DNA of 64,000 nt from positions 27,233,501-27,297,500 of the forward strand of contig JARDYH010000006.1 of assembly GCA_029215795.1 (NCBI GenBank). The letters are read 5' to 3'. The notes beneath the pieces are model-generated. The model saw only the letters and a list, made by a program, of their open reading frames with translations. It ran no database searches and was not told the origin of the DNA. Below, in pieces: positions 53,690 to 64,000 of the stretch (position 1 is its first letter; the number at the start of each line of letters is the position of its first letter). The position numbers were made by a program, and so were the translations under genes. This DNA comes from Anniella stebbinsi (Eukaryota > Chordata > Lepidosauria > Squamata > Anniellidae).

Positions 53690-54930
53690 TCACCAGAGCA
53701 ATGGGGAACACTTTGGAGTATGAGGATGTGGACAAGACGCTTGCATCTGTGTTACCCACTACATGTTCTCTCGAACTTTGCCCTTCATGGCTTCTTTGAG
53801 CTAGCCATGGGAGACTGGGCAGATGCATCAAGGGAGTGCTGAATGCATCACTGTGTGAGGGTGTGATACTTGCTGCCTTGAAGAGGCAGTGGTGCAACCA
53901 CTCTTGAAAAAGCTCTACTCAACCCAGAGATTCATGCCAACTATCATCTGGTCACCAATACCTCCTTTGGAGGTAAGGTGTTCAAGAGAGTGGTGGGATC
54001 CCATCTCAGGCACTCCTGGATGAAATTTATTAACTGGATCCATTTCAGTCTGAGTTCAGGCCTAGTTTTGGGATAGAATTGGCCTTGACTGCCCTGATGG
54101 ATAACCTTGTTCGGGAGAGGGAAAGGGGGAGCAGAACCCTGTTAATGCATCTATCATCGGTTTTTGATACTGTTGATCACGGTATCTTCCTGAACCGCCT
54201 TCATGACCTGGGAGTTGGGGGCACTGTTTTACAGTGCTTCAGCTCTTATATGGTCAGTTCCAGAGAGTAATACTAGATTACTATGCCTTGGCTTCCTGGC
54301 AATTGAATTGTATGGTGTACCACGGAGCATGATTTTGTCCCCAGTGTTATTTAATATCTATATGAAGCCGTTGGGAGCAGTCAATAGGAGACGTGAGGTA
54401 AGGGATCACCCGTATGCTGATGATATCCAGCTCTATTTCTCTGTGACATTCTGAACCGCTGCCAGGATACAGTTATGGGTTGGAAGAGGGCTAATAAAAT
54501 GAAGCCAGATCCTGATAAAACAGAGACTCTATAGGTGGGCGGTTCCAAGATAATTCGTGCACTGGTAACCTCATGAGCAGATTACTTTAATGCACTCTAG
54601 GTGGGTTGCTACACATATTACACCTGTCTTAAAGGAACTGCACTGATTTTATCTATTAGCTACTGAGTGATGTTCAAGCTTTTATTGTTGACATTTAATG
54701 CACTACTCAGGTCCAGAATATGTAGTTGACTGCTTTTCCCTGATATACACCAAATTGATCCCTGAAATCTTCTAAGAAGGCCTTATTGATCATTCCACAA
54801 CCAACAGAATGCCATCAGGGAGTGGCACCTATCCTCTGGAACACTCTTCCACATCCAGTTTGAGAGGCGGAAAGTATGGTGAGCGTCAAATGCCTCATCG
54901 AAACACATTTATTCACTCAGGCTTTCCCAG
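53690..54930 (+). mobile_element. L2-like LINE fragment with reverse transcriptase remnant
   Basis: The fragment carries an RT section and most of the 3' ORF2 end ('gccatcagggagtggcacctatcctctggaacactcttcc', 'acacatttattcactcaggctttcccaga'). It ends where family G sequence starts at 54936. 5'-truncated. Confidence 0.75.
54010..54454 (+). pseudogene. broken L2-like reverse transcriptase
   Basis: Recognisable blocks: 'SSVFDTVDHGIFLNRLHDLGV' split as FDTVDH (54160-54180) and NRLHDLGVGG (54194-54225); then, in another frame, 'PVLFNIYMKPLGAV' (54340-54381) and the active-site box 'YADDIQLYFSV' (54413-54445). The frame shifts near 54260-54290, and stops flank both pieces. The motifs 'NIYMKPLG' and 'YADDIQLYF' are typical of the L2 clade. 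Confidence 0.8.
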
Positions 54931-54935
54931 ACTTG

Positions 54936-55205
54936 GAGCTCCATCACACCAGCGATTTAGTGCACTCTCACCTGGTGTGCGGATTTGCAGCACGGTACTC
55001 ACATATAGGAATCATACGAGCATAACCAATGATGTGGCTCTTTCCCATGTGAGCTGTCACGATTGGTGGATGTGGCCACTGAGGAGTTCAATCTATTTAG
55101 CATGGCTACGGCACTCTCTTAATTCATTCCGATGGGGGGTTGCCTGGAACTCCTGCATGCACATCCATTGCAATGAATGGAGGCTGCACACCAGTAGCAC
55201 ATGGT
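54936..55205 (+). mobile_element. family G copy inserted in the L2-like fragment
   Basis: GAGCTCCATCACACCAGCG, 'atttagtgcactctcacctggtgtgcggatttgcagcac', then 'actcacata'. The downstream part differs from the other copies. A similar word 'gcacaccagtagcac' near 55187-55201 may mark the other end. Right limit uncertain. Confidence 0.55.
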
Positions 55206-55209
55206 GAAT

Positions 55210-56725
55210 TGCTTCCTAGATCATATCTAGAATAGAGCTTTATGACTCAAGCTTTAAGTAGGAGATTACAGTGGGGAAAACCTTGCTATAGTAAAAAGTA
55301 CAATGTTTGGGTACTTTCCAAGGCCACTTAGAAATATATACAGTAACATTAGAGCTTAGCAAAAATTATGTAACGTATAGGAAATGAGGAAAAGCCCCAT
55401 CCTTTAAAAATGTACTACAAGTTTTCAAAGCCATCCTGGGGGATGTCCCAAGATTAGTATTAGTCTGCTATTTTTGATTGCACTTTTGTGGTCACAGCAC
55501 ATGATGAGTCAAACTAAACACTGAACTGACCCAGCATCAGAAAACATGAAAGAAATGTTAATTAGAGTGAAAGTGGATCAATGAGAAAGGCGGTATAGAG
55601 TAAGAATGCAACCCTTTTTATAACCCAGTGTGTCAAGGTCAGCTTGTTTTGGAGCCAAATATTTAAGGTACCAAATCAAAACTCCCCAGAAGAATACTTT
55701 TTGAGTGGAAACAAATGCATAGCAGGGTTTTCTATGAGGATTCCTAGAAACAGAAATGTATAGGTAAAGAGCAAACTCAAAGAGAAACATGCATCTTTGG
55801 GTAGAATCACGTGAACATCTTAAACGGAAGGTACATGTTCACATATGTATGTTCAGAATTTACTGCGTTTGTGTATATATAAACATAGATTTCAACTTCA
55901 TCCCCATTAAAATGTTTGAATTCTTCTAGAAAGCTAACATGATCTTGCTTCCAAACTAATCACACGGTAAGTAAGCATTGCTGGAACGGTATTGCTTCTA
56001 CAGGCTACCAGTGCAAGATTGTATGTCTGAATATTCCGTCATGTAACAAAATACTTCAAAGATTGAAAATCAGAGGGAAATGTTCTAGCCTTAGTCTTCT
56101 TCTCCCTGATGTGCTTGTTTTCTAAGGATATAACCCTATAATCTACTTTGGAGAAAGGTCCACTAAACTCAATGGGAGTGATTTCTGAATAAATACACAT
56201 AGAAGTTGCAGTATTAACTTTTTACATGAGCAACTTTTCAAACATGCAGTCCTTAACAGTTTTATTTTAATGTAACTTGATCACAAAAAATGATCAAGAA
56301 AAAAATATTTTTTTTCGCACATTTTAAAACAGAAAAATTGCAGATCAATCAATATATAACTGTCAAGTGGTATCTTACTGTAAGTGTAAGTTCTAATGAA
56401 TAATAAGGGGTAGTACCCAATGTTAGTCCTACTTAGAGTAGAACCATTGAAAAGAATGAGACTTAAGTTAGTGTCTTCCCATTTATCAGCCAAATGAACA
56501 TTTTGTTGTATGCCACTTCTTCTATAAATAAGATCTGTTAGCTTCTCCATTTCCACAATATCCAAACATTTCAGTAATCATACATCAGTAGAATCAGAGG
56601 ATATTTCCAGTGTTTTTGCCAGACGCTTTTAGCCGAGATTAGCAGGTGCAATATCAACAATTTATGAATATTAGAAATATGTTCCTGAATTGTATTAACA
56701 AGCACCAATACTAAGGTAGATCCCA
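55210..56725. other. non-coding stretch, no gene recognised
   Basis: AT-rich. 56130-56215 and 56395-56470 hold diverged 'actcaatgggagtgatttctgaataaat' type repeats. No gene. Confidence 0.35.
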
Positions 56726-56727
56726 CA

Positions 56728-57530
56728 ATTTATTTATTTACCATATTTCAATCTTGCCTTCTTACACAAAGGTTCTTAAGGCAGCTCAAATAAAATAAAG
56801 CAATTAACAAAATAAAACATAATAATACTTTAACATTGTCCTATGTATTGTAACTCTTACAACAACCCTGTAAAGTAAGTGAGTATTATTATCACCCATA
56901 TTGCAGATGGGTGTGTGTGTGTGTGCGTGTGCAGGCAGAGGAGTGAAGCTGAGTGAGAATGATTTGCCTCAGGCCATCTGGTGACTTCATGGCCAAGGCA
57001 AGATTTGAACCAGGGACTTCATGATTCATAATTTAATCTTTTAGCCGAATGATGTAATAAACTAATTCAAAATCAAAGCCAGTAAAAGCACACCGAAGTT
57101 AAACCACAAATGCCTGGCAAAAGAAAAAAGTTTTCACTCATCTTTAAAAATGAGACTGAGGAAGAGACAGACTGGTTCTCAAGAAGACGGACTGGCCTCA
57201 TTCCATAGATTTGGAGCCACAACCAAAAGGGCTTTGCTCTTAGTAGAAGCTAATCTCAGCTCCCAGAAAGACGTCACTTTTAAGCAGAGCTTTGTTGGCA
57301 AATCTTAAATCATATGGGAGAAGATGTTTCCTGGTATTAGTCAGGACCCAGGCTGTTTGGGGCTTTAAAGGCCAAAAGTAGCACTTGGAAACATGCCAAG
57401 TGCATATGTTTCAGAACTAGTGTAATATGTTCTTCTAGCTCTCACCTGTTAACAAGCAGGCAGCATCATTCCGTTTATGGACTGTTTTCAAAAGCAGACC
57501 CACACAGTGTGCATTACAGGTACCCAGTCT
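56728..57530 (-). mobile_element. LINE-derived and MIR-like repeats, minus strand
   Basis: 56728-56800 is a TTTATTTATTT-type LINE tail complement. 56860-57030 holds the MIR-like order 'caaccctgtaaagtaagtgag ... gcctcaggccatctggtgacttcatggcc ... gatttgaaccaggg', with a GT tract at 56911-56927. 57120-57530 is a longer, LINE-like repeat ('ggctgtttggggctttaaaggccaaaagtagcac ... gactgttttcaaaagcagacccac'). F1 copy 4 is inserted at its right part. Confidence 0.5.
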
Positions 57531-57532
57531 AT

Positions 57533-58357
57533 AGGTGCCTCTACAAGAGAGGTTTAATGCCCTTTGAAGTCTCATTAAAAAATTTACCTCTACACCAGCG
57601 GAGCGCAAATGGGGCGTAGAGGCACATTATCTCCCCGATTGTGCGCATTATCGAATGTGCGTTAAATAGCGAGGTTTTTTTGCTCCGTCCATTAAAGCGC
57701 ATTTTGACGGGAAGCTGCCGCCGCCGCTCCTCGCGAGTTGCGGCGGGCTCGAGCTGCCGAACTGAAGCGGAGACACGTGGGGAAGGCGGGCGACTACCCT
57801 CCGCCCGCCGGCTGTCCCTTCCGCTCGCCGGAGCAGGAGGGGGCTGCCTGGCCGCGGCTAGCGTCGGCGAAGGAGGGAAGGGGGACGCCGTAGCTGAAGG
57901 AGACACGGAGAAGGAGGAGGCAGTTCGCGTGTCCTGCCGCTGCGCTCTGAGGGGACGCCACTGCCAGCGCCGCCAGTGCCACCGCCTTTTCCTCTCCCTG
58001 TTGCTGCCGCGGCTGCTTCGTCTCTGGACGCCTGCCCGCGACTCCTTCCCCGCAAGTGGGGCGCCGCCGCGCGGCGGCGGGCTCTCTGTGATCCCCGGCA
58101 CCCACGGCAGGGGGCCCAGCGGGAGGAGGAGGAGGAAGAAGAGGGGGTAAAGGAAGGCGAGGAGGAGGAGGAGCGCTCGCCTGCTGCCCACAGCCTACCA
58201 GCCAGCCAGCTGGGGAGCGGCGGGGAGGGAAGGGGAGGGGAGGGAAGCGCCTTTTGTCGCCGCCTCTCGTGCAGAGGTATTAGGCGTAAATGCGCTTCAG
58301 CGATAGTGCGCATAATCGCCTAACCGGGCGCAAAAGCGAATCCTTGTAGAGGGGACC
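57533..58357. mobile_element. F1 copy 4: DNA transposon with CpG-rich cargo, 825 bp
   Basis: Ends AGGTGCCTCTACAAGAG and, inverted, GGTCCCCTCTACAAG. TAT is duplicated at 57530-57532 and 58358-58360. About 175 bp at the left (57533-57708) and 95 bp at the right (58263-58357) match other F1 copies. The roughly 550 bp between are GC- and CpG-rich and do not match the interiors of copies 1, 2, 3 or 5. Non-autonomous. Confidence 0.82.
57709..58262. other. CpG-rich cargo segment inside F1 copy 4
   Basis: Very high GC with frequent CpG, in sharp contrast to the AT-rich window; a CpG-island-like composition. Long open frames exist on both strands because stops are rare in such sequence. The longest on the minus strand (to 57541) has a leucine-rich hydrophobic start, but it begins at GTG with an in-frame TAG two codons upstream and has no ATG there, so no gene is called. 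The origin could be a captured promoter or first exon, or GC-rich sequence native to another F1 subfamily. Confidence 0.6.
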
Positions 58358-60140
58358 TATAGCTCACCAAAACATGAATGACAATGGCCAAGTCTTTACA
58401 TCCCAGTAGTGGGCACACCTGGAAAAATCAGCTGAAGCTGACAAAGGGTATTCTAGGCCAACAGCCACTTCCTGAGAACCAAGCAGCAATGCTAGGTCCA
58501 AGAGTACCCCAATTCATATCACTCTCAGAAAATCAATTAGTTGCCTTCTCTGCTTCCTTTACCTTTTCCAGAAAAAAAGGGGGGGAAGCACTGGGGTTAT
58601 TTCAGTAGCTGTGAGACTTGGTCCTGTACCAAGAAAGCAATTGACTTAACTGTGATTGACAAATGTTGTCACTCACCACAAGCTCTGACCCTGCCCATCT
58701 TTTTGATCCCACTTAGTCCCCATTTTTCTCAATGAATTCAATTTTCCAGGAGGAACTCCTCCATGCAGCCAGCCCAGTTCAATACACCTGTCTTTCTGCC
58801 TTCATCTCTAAGTGGGAGAGTGAATGCACAACATTTGAAATAGAAGACTGCAGCCCAAAACTACCATTGCACTTACTGACAGCCTGCCTCCACCACTCAC
58901 CTTTTTCCACAGTGTAGGTGCCACAGTGTAGGTGCCAGCGTGATGCTCAAGGCTAGCCCAATAAGGGCAGGTGAACCCACTCTGTGTTTATATGCTAGCA
59001 GCACACTGGCAGCAGCTTACTTTGAACCTCAACCCACCCCCCAATCTCTTAAAATACAAATACAAGTTATGCACATGAGCAGTCTTGGTGCACATAATAA
59101 AACGAAGTTGCCACTGTAATCCTTCAAAATGGGCTACTCTGCTGGACCAGCCTTCTTTTTAGCATCTCAGTAGCTGTGAGACTTGAGCACGTACTAAGAA
59201 AGCAATTGACTTGACTGAGCTGCTGAAAGCCTTTCTGTAACTGTTGATTTTGTATTCAGTAGAAGAGGTTTTTGATATTGTTATTCAGCTTATGTATTAT
59301 CTGTTACCGATCCATGCTGTCGTGTACCATTTTATAGGATAGTAGTCATACACACCCACCCCATATAAATGTTATTACATTTCCCTGAATCTAGTTCACC
59401 AGTTTTCCCCTCTTTTGGGAGTCTGTGAGTTTGGGATTACTTTCCTCATTACTTTTTATGGTCTTGGATAAGGACAGAAAATAGTTTTTAGGAGACAAAA
59501 AATAATAGTATCGATTTGGAGAACCAAATTACATGTAATGCGTGAAATACAATTTAAGAAGTTTAATAGTTCCATAAAATAAGATGACAAAAGCTGAAGG
59601 GATAGGCTGATGAGCAGCACTGATAAATTATTTAATCCTTTTATTATGGAATTTAAAAGGGATTAAATAGTTTAGACTGTCTGGTGCGCTGTCTAAATTT
59701 TCCACAAATGAGTCTAGAATAGTACACTAAATGACAGTGATTAATCTGGTTGGAAGCAATATGCAACCAAGTCCTTTTATTGGTATTATTGTTACTTTAA
59801 GATAGGGTATTCAGACTCAAACACAATTCGTTTATCTTCAGAGAAAGAGGTTTCTGGCTAGATATATTTTTGAAAGTATATATATATATATATATATATA
59901 TGCTCAATTACTTTTCATTATTGAAGGTAAATTAAATTTCGGGGTTTTTTGCTCTTTCTCTTCTTTATTGGAGGAGTTCCTCAGTGTATCACTATTGCCA
60001 GGCATGTTTACTTCCAGTAATAGAATACAGCACAAGCATGAAATTGCATAGAGAGGAAGGAATTACAGGGAAAACTGAGCAATCAAGAAGACACATTATA
60101 CTGGACAAAATGTACTTTGCAGCTAGCTAATGTTGAACAT
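58358..60140. other. mostly unique non-coding stretch
   Basis: Holds a roughly 50-bp direct repeat (58602-58651 and 59167-59216), a short repeat of 'cacagtgtaggtgcca' at 58909-58936, and the TA array. 59430-59860 is repeat-free and AT-rich. No gene. Confidence 0.4.
59877..59901. repeat. (TA)n microsatellite
   Basis: About twelve TA units, uninterrupted. Confidence 0.9.
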
Positions 60141-60141
60141 A

Positions 60142-60205
60142 TAACATGAGGCAAGATGGGCCTTTAGTACAATCCAGCAGGTCAGTGCTTATGTTCTATG
60201 ACTGC
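60142..60205 (+). mobile_element. CR1-like/SINE tail fragment
   Basis: 'gaggcaagatgggcctttagtacaatccagcaggtcagtgcttatgttcta' is a diverged version of the tail at 20576-20632. Confidence 0.5.
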
Positions 60206-60217
60206 TGGGGAAAGAGC

Positions 60218-60340
60218 AACTAGCTCAGCCTTCCCCAACCTGTTTTAAACTATATCTTCCATAAACCCATGCTGTCTGGGGCTGATGGGATTTTGAGTCC
60301 AAAAGATCTGGTTAGGGAAGTATGATCTAGCTTTTCAAGA
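60218..60340. repeat. palindromic interspersed repeat (type of 3692-3812)
   Basis: 'gccttccccaacctg' at the left is inverted relative to 'ctggttagggaag' at the right, around 'ccatgctgtctggggctgatggga'. Confidence 0.65.
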
Positions 60341-60689
60341 TAAAGTGGCCTGGTAACTAGTTCTCAGCTCTGCAATGAGCAAGGTTACAAACATGAGTGA
60401 TTTCCTAAGGTAAGCTTACCATGCTCTTAAAATAAAATATTGTAATAAGCATCAACATCTTACACGTAGCAGCTGAAATAGACTGTCTGGATAGGCATTT
60501 AGTGCAGCCTTTGCTGTGCTGTACCATTTCTAATTGTTGGTGGGGAGAACTTTGTGTTTAAATGCTCCCCTCATATAAAAAGATCTGCTGTACATACAAA
60601 ACCAACATAATAGAGAGATGGCTAAGCTAGGACCGTTCTTCCTGACTTGCTACTTTTGTACACACATCATTTTCATATAGTGGAGCACT

Positions 60690-60805
60690 GAAACCAGCTT
60701 TCTTCAATCTGGTGTCCTACAGATGTTTGGGACTTCAACTCGCAGCCAGTATGGACAATGGTCAGGAATGCCAAGAGATGTAACTCAAAATATCTGGAGG
60801 ACATC
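60690..60805. repeat. palindromic interspersed repeat (type of 3692-3812)
   Basis: 'cttcaatctggtgtcctacagatg' against 'atctggaggac', around 'cagccagtatggacaatggtcagga'. Diverged. Confidence 0.6.
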
Positions 60806-63670
60806 ATCAGTACACAAGAGTATGGTATAGCCCAGCAAAAGCTGGATCACATCACTCTTTCGATTATCTCAGCTATAAGAGTGCATCCAGATGGAGGGCT
60901 CCTAGCAATAATAATTAGAAGGCATTGTTCAGCTATTCTGCCCTTTCCTTTTTAACGGATTTTCTGTAGCAAGAGAAAAGATGGAAGATGTGATGGGAAA
61001 ATACAGGCATGTTATGAGATGATGACATATGGACTGCCCGGGTGATGGAGCCATAAAAGACTTACCTGGAAGCACCCTAATCCCAAGGCCAAGGCTACAC
61101 GATGGTGGTCCAGCAATGAGTGCCACCCATGAACAGTTCACACAATGTATGTGGTATAAACATAAATGGATGTAATTCTGGCCATGTTGTGCAAACAAGG
61201 GTACTGTAGCGGATGGAGTGACAGCAAACTGCCATAGATGGTGAACTCTACTTCCTACCCCTTCCCTGGAAATGGCTTATATTTGTTTTGTTATTACTTC
61301 TTTATTGAAAGGGCCTCAAGGTGAAGACCAATGTGGTGTTTAAAGACTAGAAAACAGCAGGTTCTCCACCTATTTTTAACCTGGCTTCAGTTTGCATAAA
61401 AGATATAAATATCAACCAGTCAAATATTGGTTCAGTCAACGATCCTACCCTTTCCAAAATTCAAGTGGGCTGCCTGCCTGAACATATCTTTGGGGGTCCT
61501 TCCAGGTGTTCTTGCCAGATGAGAAGAGTGGGTATCTACCAGGGTGAGGAACATCCCAGTTTCAGAATGAGATCATCCCGGTTACAGGCTGACCTTTCTA
61601 GAGAGGCTTGCCTCGTGTCCATTATTATTTTTGGTATCATCTTTGTTCTACCAGGCTTTTTAATGCTTCTGTAGTGGCTCTTATGGTGCAATCTTATACA
61701 TTTCTCCTCAGAAGTAAGTTCCATTGAGTTCTATTGCTATAGGATTAAAGCCTTAGGGCACAATCCTATGCATGTTTAGACAGAAAAAAGTCCTACAGCT
61801 CCTAGCAGTCCTCATCCAGCAAGGGAGTTGTAGGGCTTTTTTCTCTGTTAAGATTGCATTCTTAATGGATTTTTAATTAAGATCTGTTGCGCTGCTTGAG
61901 AGTTTCATGGGGGAGCATATAAACATTCCTAGGTAAACAAAAGTAAATAATATCAAAATCATATATATGTTATTAATCCACCTTTTGCCTTATTGAAAAA
62001 ATGCCAACATTTAAAAAACAGGTTAAACTCCTTTAGAATGGAGCCACTGGCATCATAGATACTAGCCAGTTGGTACTTTACAGAGATGCTTTTCTTTGGG
62101 TCAGACTGAGTCATGCTGAAAATTGGCAAACCAGTTTTTTGGAGCTTGTCTTGGGAAAAGAAAAGGTAACATGGGCAGAACAATCCAACATGACAGTGGA
62201 GAGGAAGGAGTGAAGTGGTGGATGTACTGCTTCATTTCTAAACTTAACAGCTTGTGGCAGCCAGGGCTGAAAGATGTGGGAGAGGGTCCATGTATTTCCA
62301 ATCCCCCCACTGATAGGAACGGAGGGGAAATTAGTTACAGCAGGCAGCTCCAGGGCTGGTGTAGCTGACAGACACAGATTTGGCTTATGCTGGGGAAACA
62401 GGGGATTCAAAGTTGGTTCCTCTTTGCCCTGACCCTGGCCACAGAATTTCCCATTTCAGGCTAGTCTACCTGCTATCTACAATAGGAGAACTGTTTGCAG
62501 AAACTGTTTACCTACATCATCAAAGTCTGCACTGGTGGCACTCCTCTCTGCCAATAGAGGCCAACAGGCTAGCACCAAGACACCATCCTAAGTTCCTCCA
62601 ACCATCACCATTCGGGGGTTAAAACTGCACTCTACCACTGCAACTGTATACATGCCTAACAAAAAGTAAGCCCCATTGAGTTTTAATGGGGCTTTCTCCC
62701 AGGTAACTTTGCATAGGATTGCAGTTTAAAGGTACAAAAATGCACCAAAGGCACTTTCACACTGGCTTCTGCACTCTGGGAAAAATTATGTCTCTATTCA
62801 GCCTAGCTTCAAAAAGAAAAACCTATCACAAGCAGAGTCTGTTCCTTATCAGTTTCCCCACAGAACTAAGCTATGCCGACATCTCACAACCACATTTTAC
62901 TTTATCATTCAAGAACTCGCTGGCAAGCCTCAGGTATAGAGAGTTTTATTTACAAGCTTCCCACAGAGATCTACTTCTATATCTAACAAAAGGCTCTGAC
63001 CCTATATATACTTGTCTCCTTAGTGACACATACTGTACTGCTGAATGCAGCAAGCTTAGATCATAAGTTAAACTTGGGGCGGGGGCGGGGGGAGAGGAAA
63101 GGAGGAATCTACCACTGAGTTTAATTATTAAATTATTAAATTATTTTGTTAAAAAAAATAATGAAAGAAAAATATACTTAAGTAGTTTCATATGTAAACA
63201 AGAAAATGCAGTTCATCTGGGAGAGATTCATGCACTGTGCACAGAACAATATGCAGTTCTCCTTATTGTTTTGTAGTTCCCAGCTTAGAATTTATCCAAT
63301 TATATATCTATTGTGCGATGGGCCTGGCATGAGGGATTCCATTTACAGGAAATATTTCTGCGATCACAAACACTCCAGGCTAAATGCAAACATTGGAGCA
63401 GATGGTAACTGATTCAGTAGGACTGTGCCTTGGGGTGCTAGAAAGGGGGAAAGTCTTGGAAAGTAAATTCTGCTGACAAAATAACCTTATTATTATATAA
63501 GAGAACACAAATACAGCTTCATCAGACCAGCAAGCCACTAGGGATTCAATTACACAACAACACATCACAGTTCTGTTGGCTCATTTTTCAGAAGGCAAAA
63601 GACTAGCAGGGGCCGTACAGTTACCCATCTAAAAAGATGGCCGCTCCTTAGAGGCATTACATTGCAGAAG
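60806..63670. other. non-coding stretch with dispersed small repeats
   Basis: 61680-61860 and 62645-62732 contain the 'cctatgca ... agtaagtcccattgagtt' type repeat, with inverted pieces ('gccccattgagttttaatggggc' at 62671-62693 is itself a hairpin). 61010-61080 echoes repeat S. No gene recognised. Confidence 0.4.
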
Positions 63671-63676
63671 TAACTA

Positions 63677-64000
63677 GGGTGACCAACTGTCAGGATTTCC
63701 CCGGATTTGACCTGGTTTTTGTTCTATCCTGGGTGTCGGGGGATTTTCTGTAATTTTCTACAATGTCCTGGAAATACATGCTTTCCCCTTTAAGGCTGCC
63801 ATTAGCATGGTGGGAGGGAATGATGTGCTTTCTGGAGGCGGGTCATTTCCCTCCCATTGCTCCAATCACAGCCTTAAAGGGGAAAGTGTATCATTCCCAG
63901 ACATTATAGAAAAGGCCCCGATTGGAGCAGTGGGGGCAGGATTGCTACACTTTCCCGTCCTCTGCTCCAATTGGGGCCTTTAAGGAGGCAGGGGGAATGA
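63677..64000. mobile_element. start of another TA-flanked element, cut by the window edge
   Basis: TA followed by GGGTGACCAACTGTCAGG: the first nine bases match the inverted end of family P (TA|GGGTGACCATATG). The internal sequence has inverted 'cctttaaggc' / 'gccttaaagg' and repeated 'gattggagca' words. The right end is outside the window. Confidence 0.45.

Noticed and set aside
57541..58191. 216-codon minus-strand frame with a leucine-rich start resembling a signal anchor
   Set aside because: It starts at GTG with a TAG two codons upstream, ends in transposon sequence, and overlapping frames on both strands are equally open because of the GC content.
1..64000. CRISPR arrays, bacterial promoters, ribosome binding sites or operons
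   Set aside because: The sequence is vertebrate in character. No regularly spaced repeats or bacterial gene organisation exist.

Overview
The window looks like vertebrate, gene-poor genomic DNA, most likely from a squamate reptile. This is an inference from the repeat mix: tRNA-derived SINEs with a CR1-like tail, L2-like and CR1-like LINE ends, MIR-like SINEs, a DIRS retrotransposon and many small palindromic DNA elements. There is no operon structure, rRNA, CRISPR array or recognisable host exon. Nearly all recognisable coding sequence belongs to retrotransposons, so the window reads as an intergenic or long-intron region built from nested transposon insertions.

Layout. 1-4015: microsatellite, old SINE and LINE pieces. 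4016-5212: first copy of a DNA transposon family called F1 here (ends GGYYGYYTCTACAAG, 3-bp target duplications). 7000-8080: an interspersed repeat interrupted by an L2-like LINE end. 8560-9720: repeat-free sequence. 10800-11770: a decayed CR1/L3-like LINE. 14304-15538: F1 copy 2. 16200-21010: SINEs, palindromes, microsatellites. 21755-22070: first of three 316-bp palindromic elements (family P). 24183-24713: a hAT-like element with a perfect 8-bp duplication. 28865-31064: a 5'-truncated LINE with a 14-bp target duplication. 35608-35922 and 40011-40326: P copies 2 and 3, the latter inside a MIR-like SINE. 37397-37938: F1-related copy 5, whose empty site is visible in a second copy of the host repeat at 7000-8080. 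43137-48708: a nearly full-length DIRS-type retrotransposon on the minus strand. 48844-49199: F1 copy 3 inside an L2-like fragment. 53690-54930: an L2-like reverse transcriptase fragment. 57533-58357: F1 copy 4, with a CpG-rich cargo unlike anything else in the window. 58360-64000: mostly unique AT-rich sequence, old repeats, and the start of a further element cut by the window edge.

How the parts work together. The DIRS element carries gag-like, reverse transcriptase/RNase H and tyrosine recombinase regions between inverted termini, plus an internal complementary region matching both ends, as expected for circle-mediated replication and recombinase integration. Gag and RT are broken by frameshifts and stops. 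The recombinase frame is open but has lost its HxxR arginine. The F1 and P elements encode nothing and would depend on a transposase supplied elsewhere. The tRNA SINEs share their tail with CR1-like LINE ends in the same window, which suggests LINE machinery mobilised them.

Most promising lead: F1, five elements in 64 kb with different interiors. One (57533-58357) carries about 550 bp of CpG-rich sequence that could be captured genomic DNA (Pack-type behaviour). Second is family P, a palindrome whose two arms are themselves palindromes.
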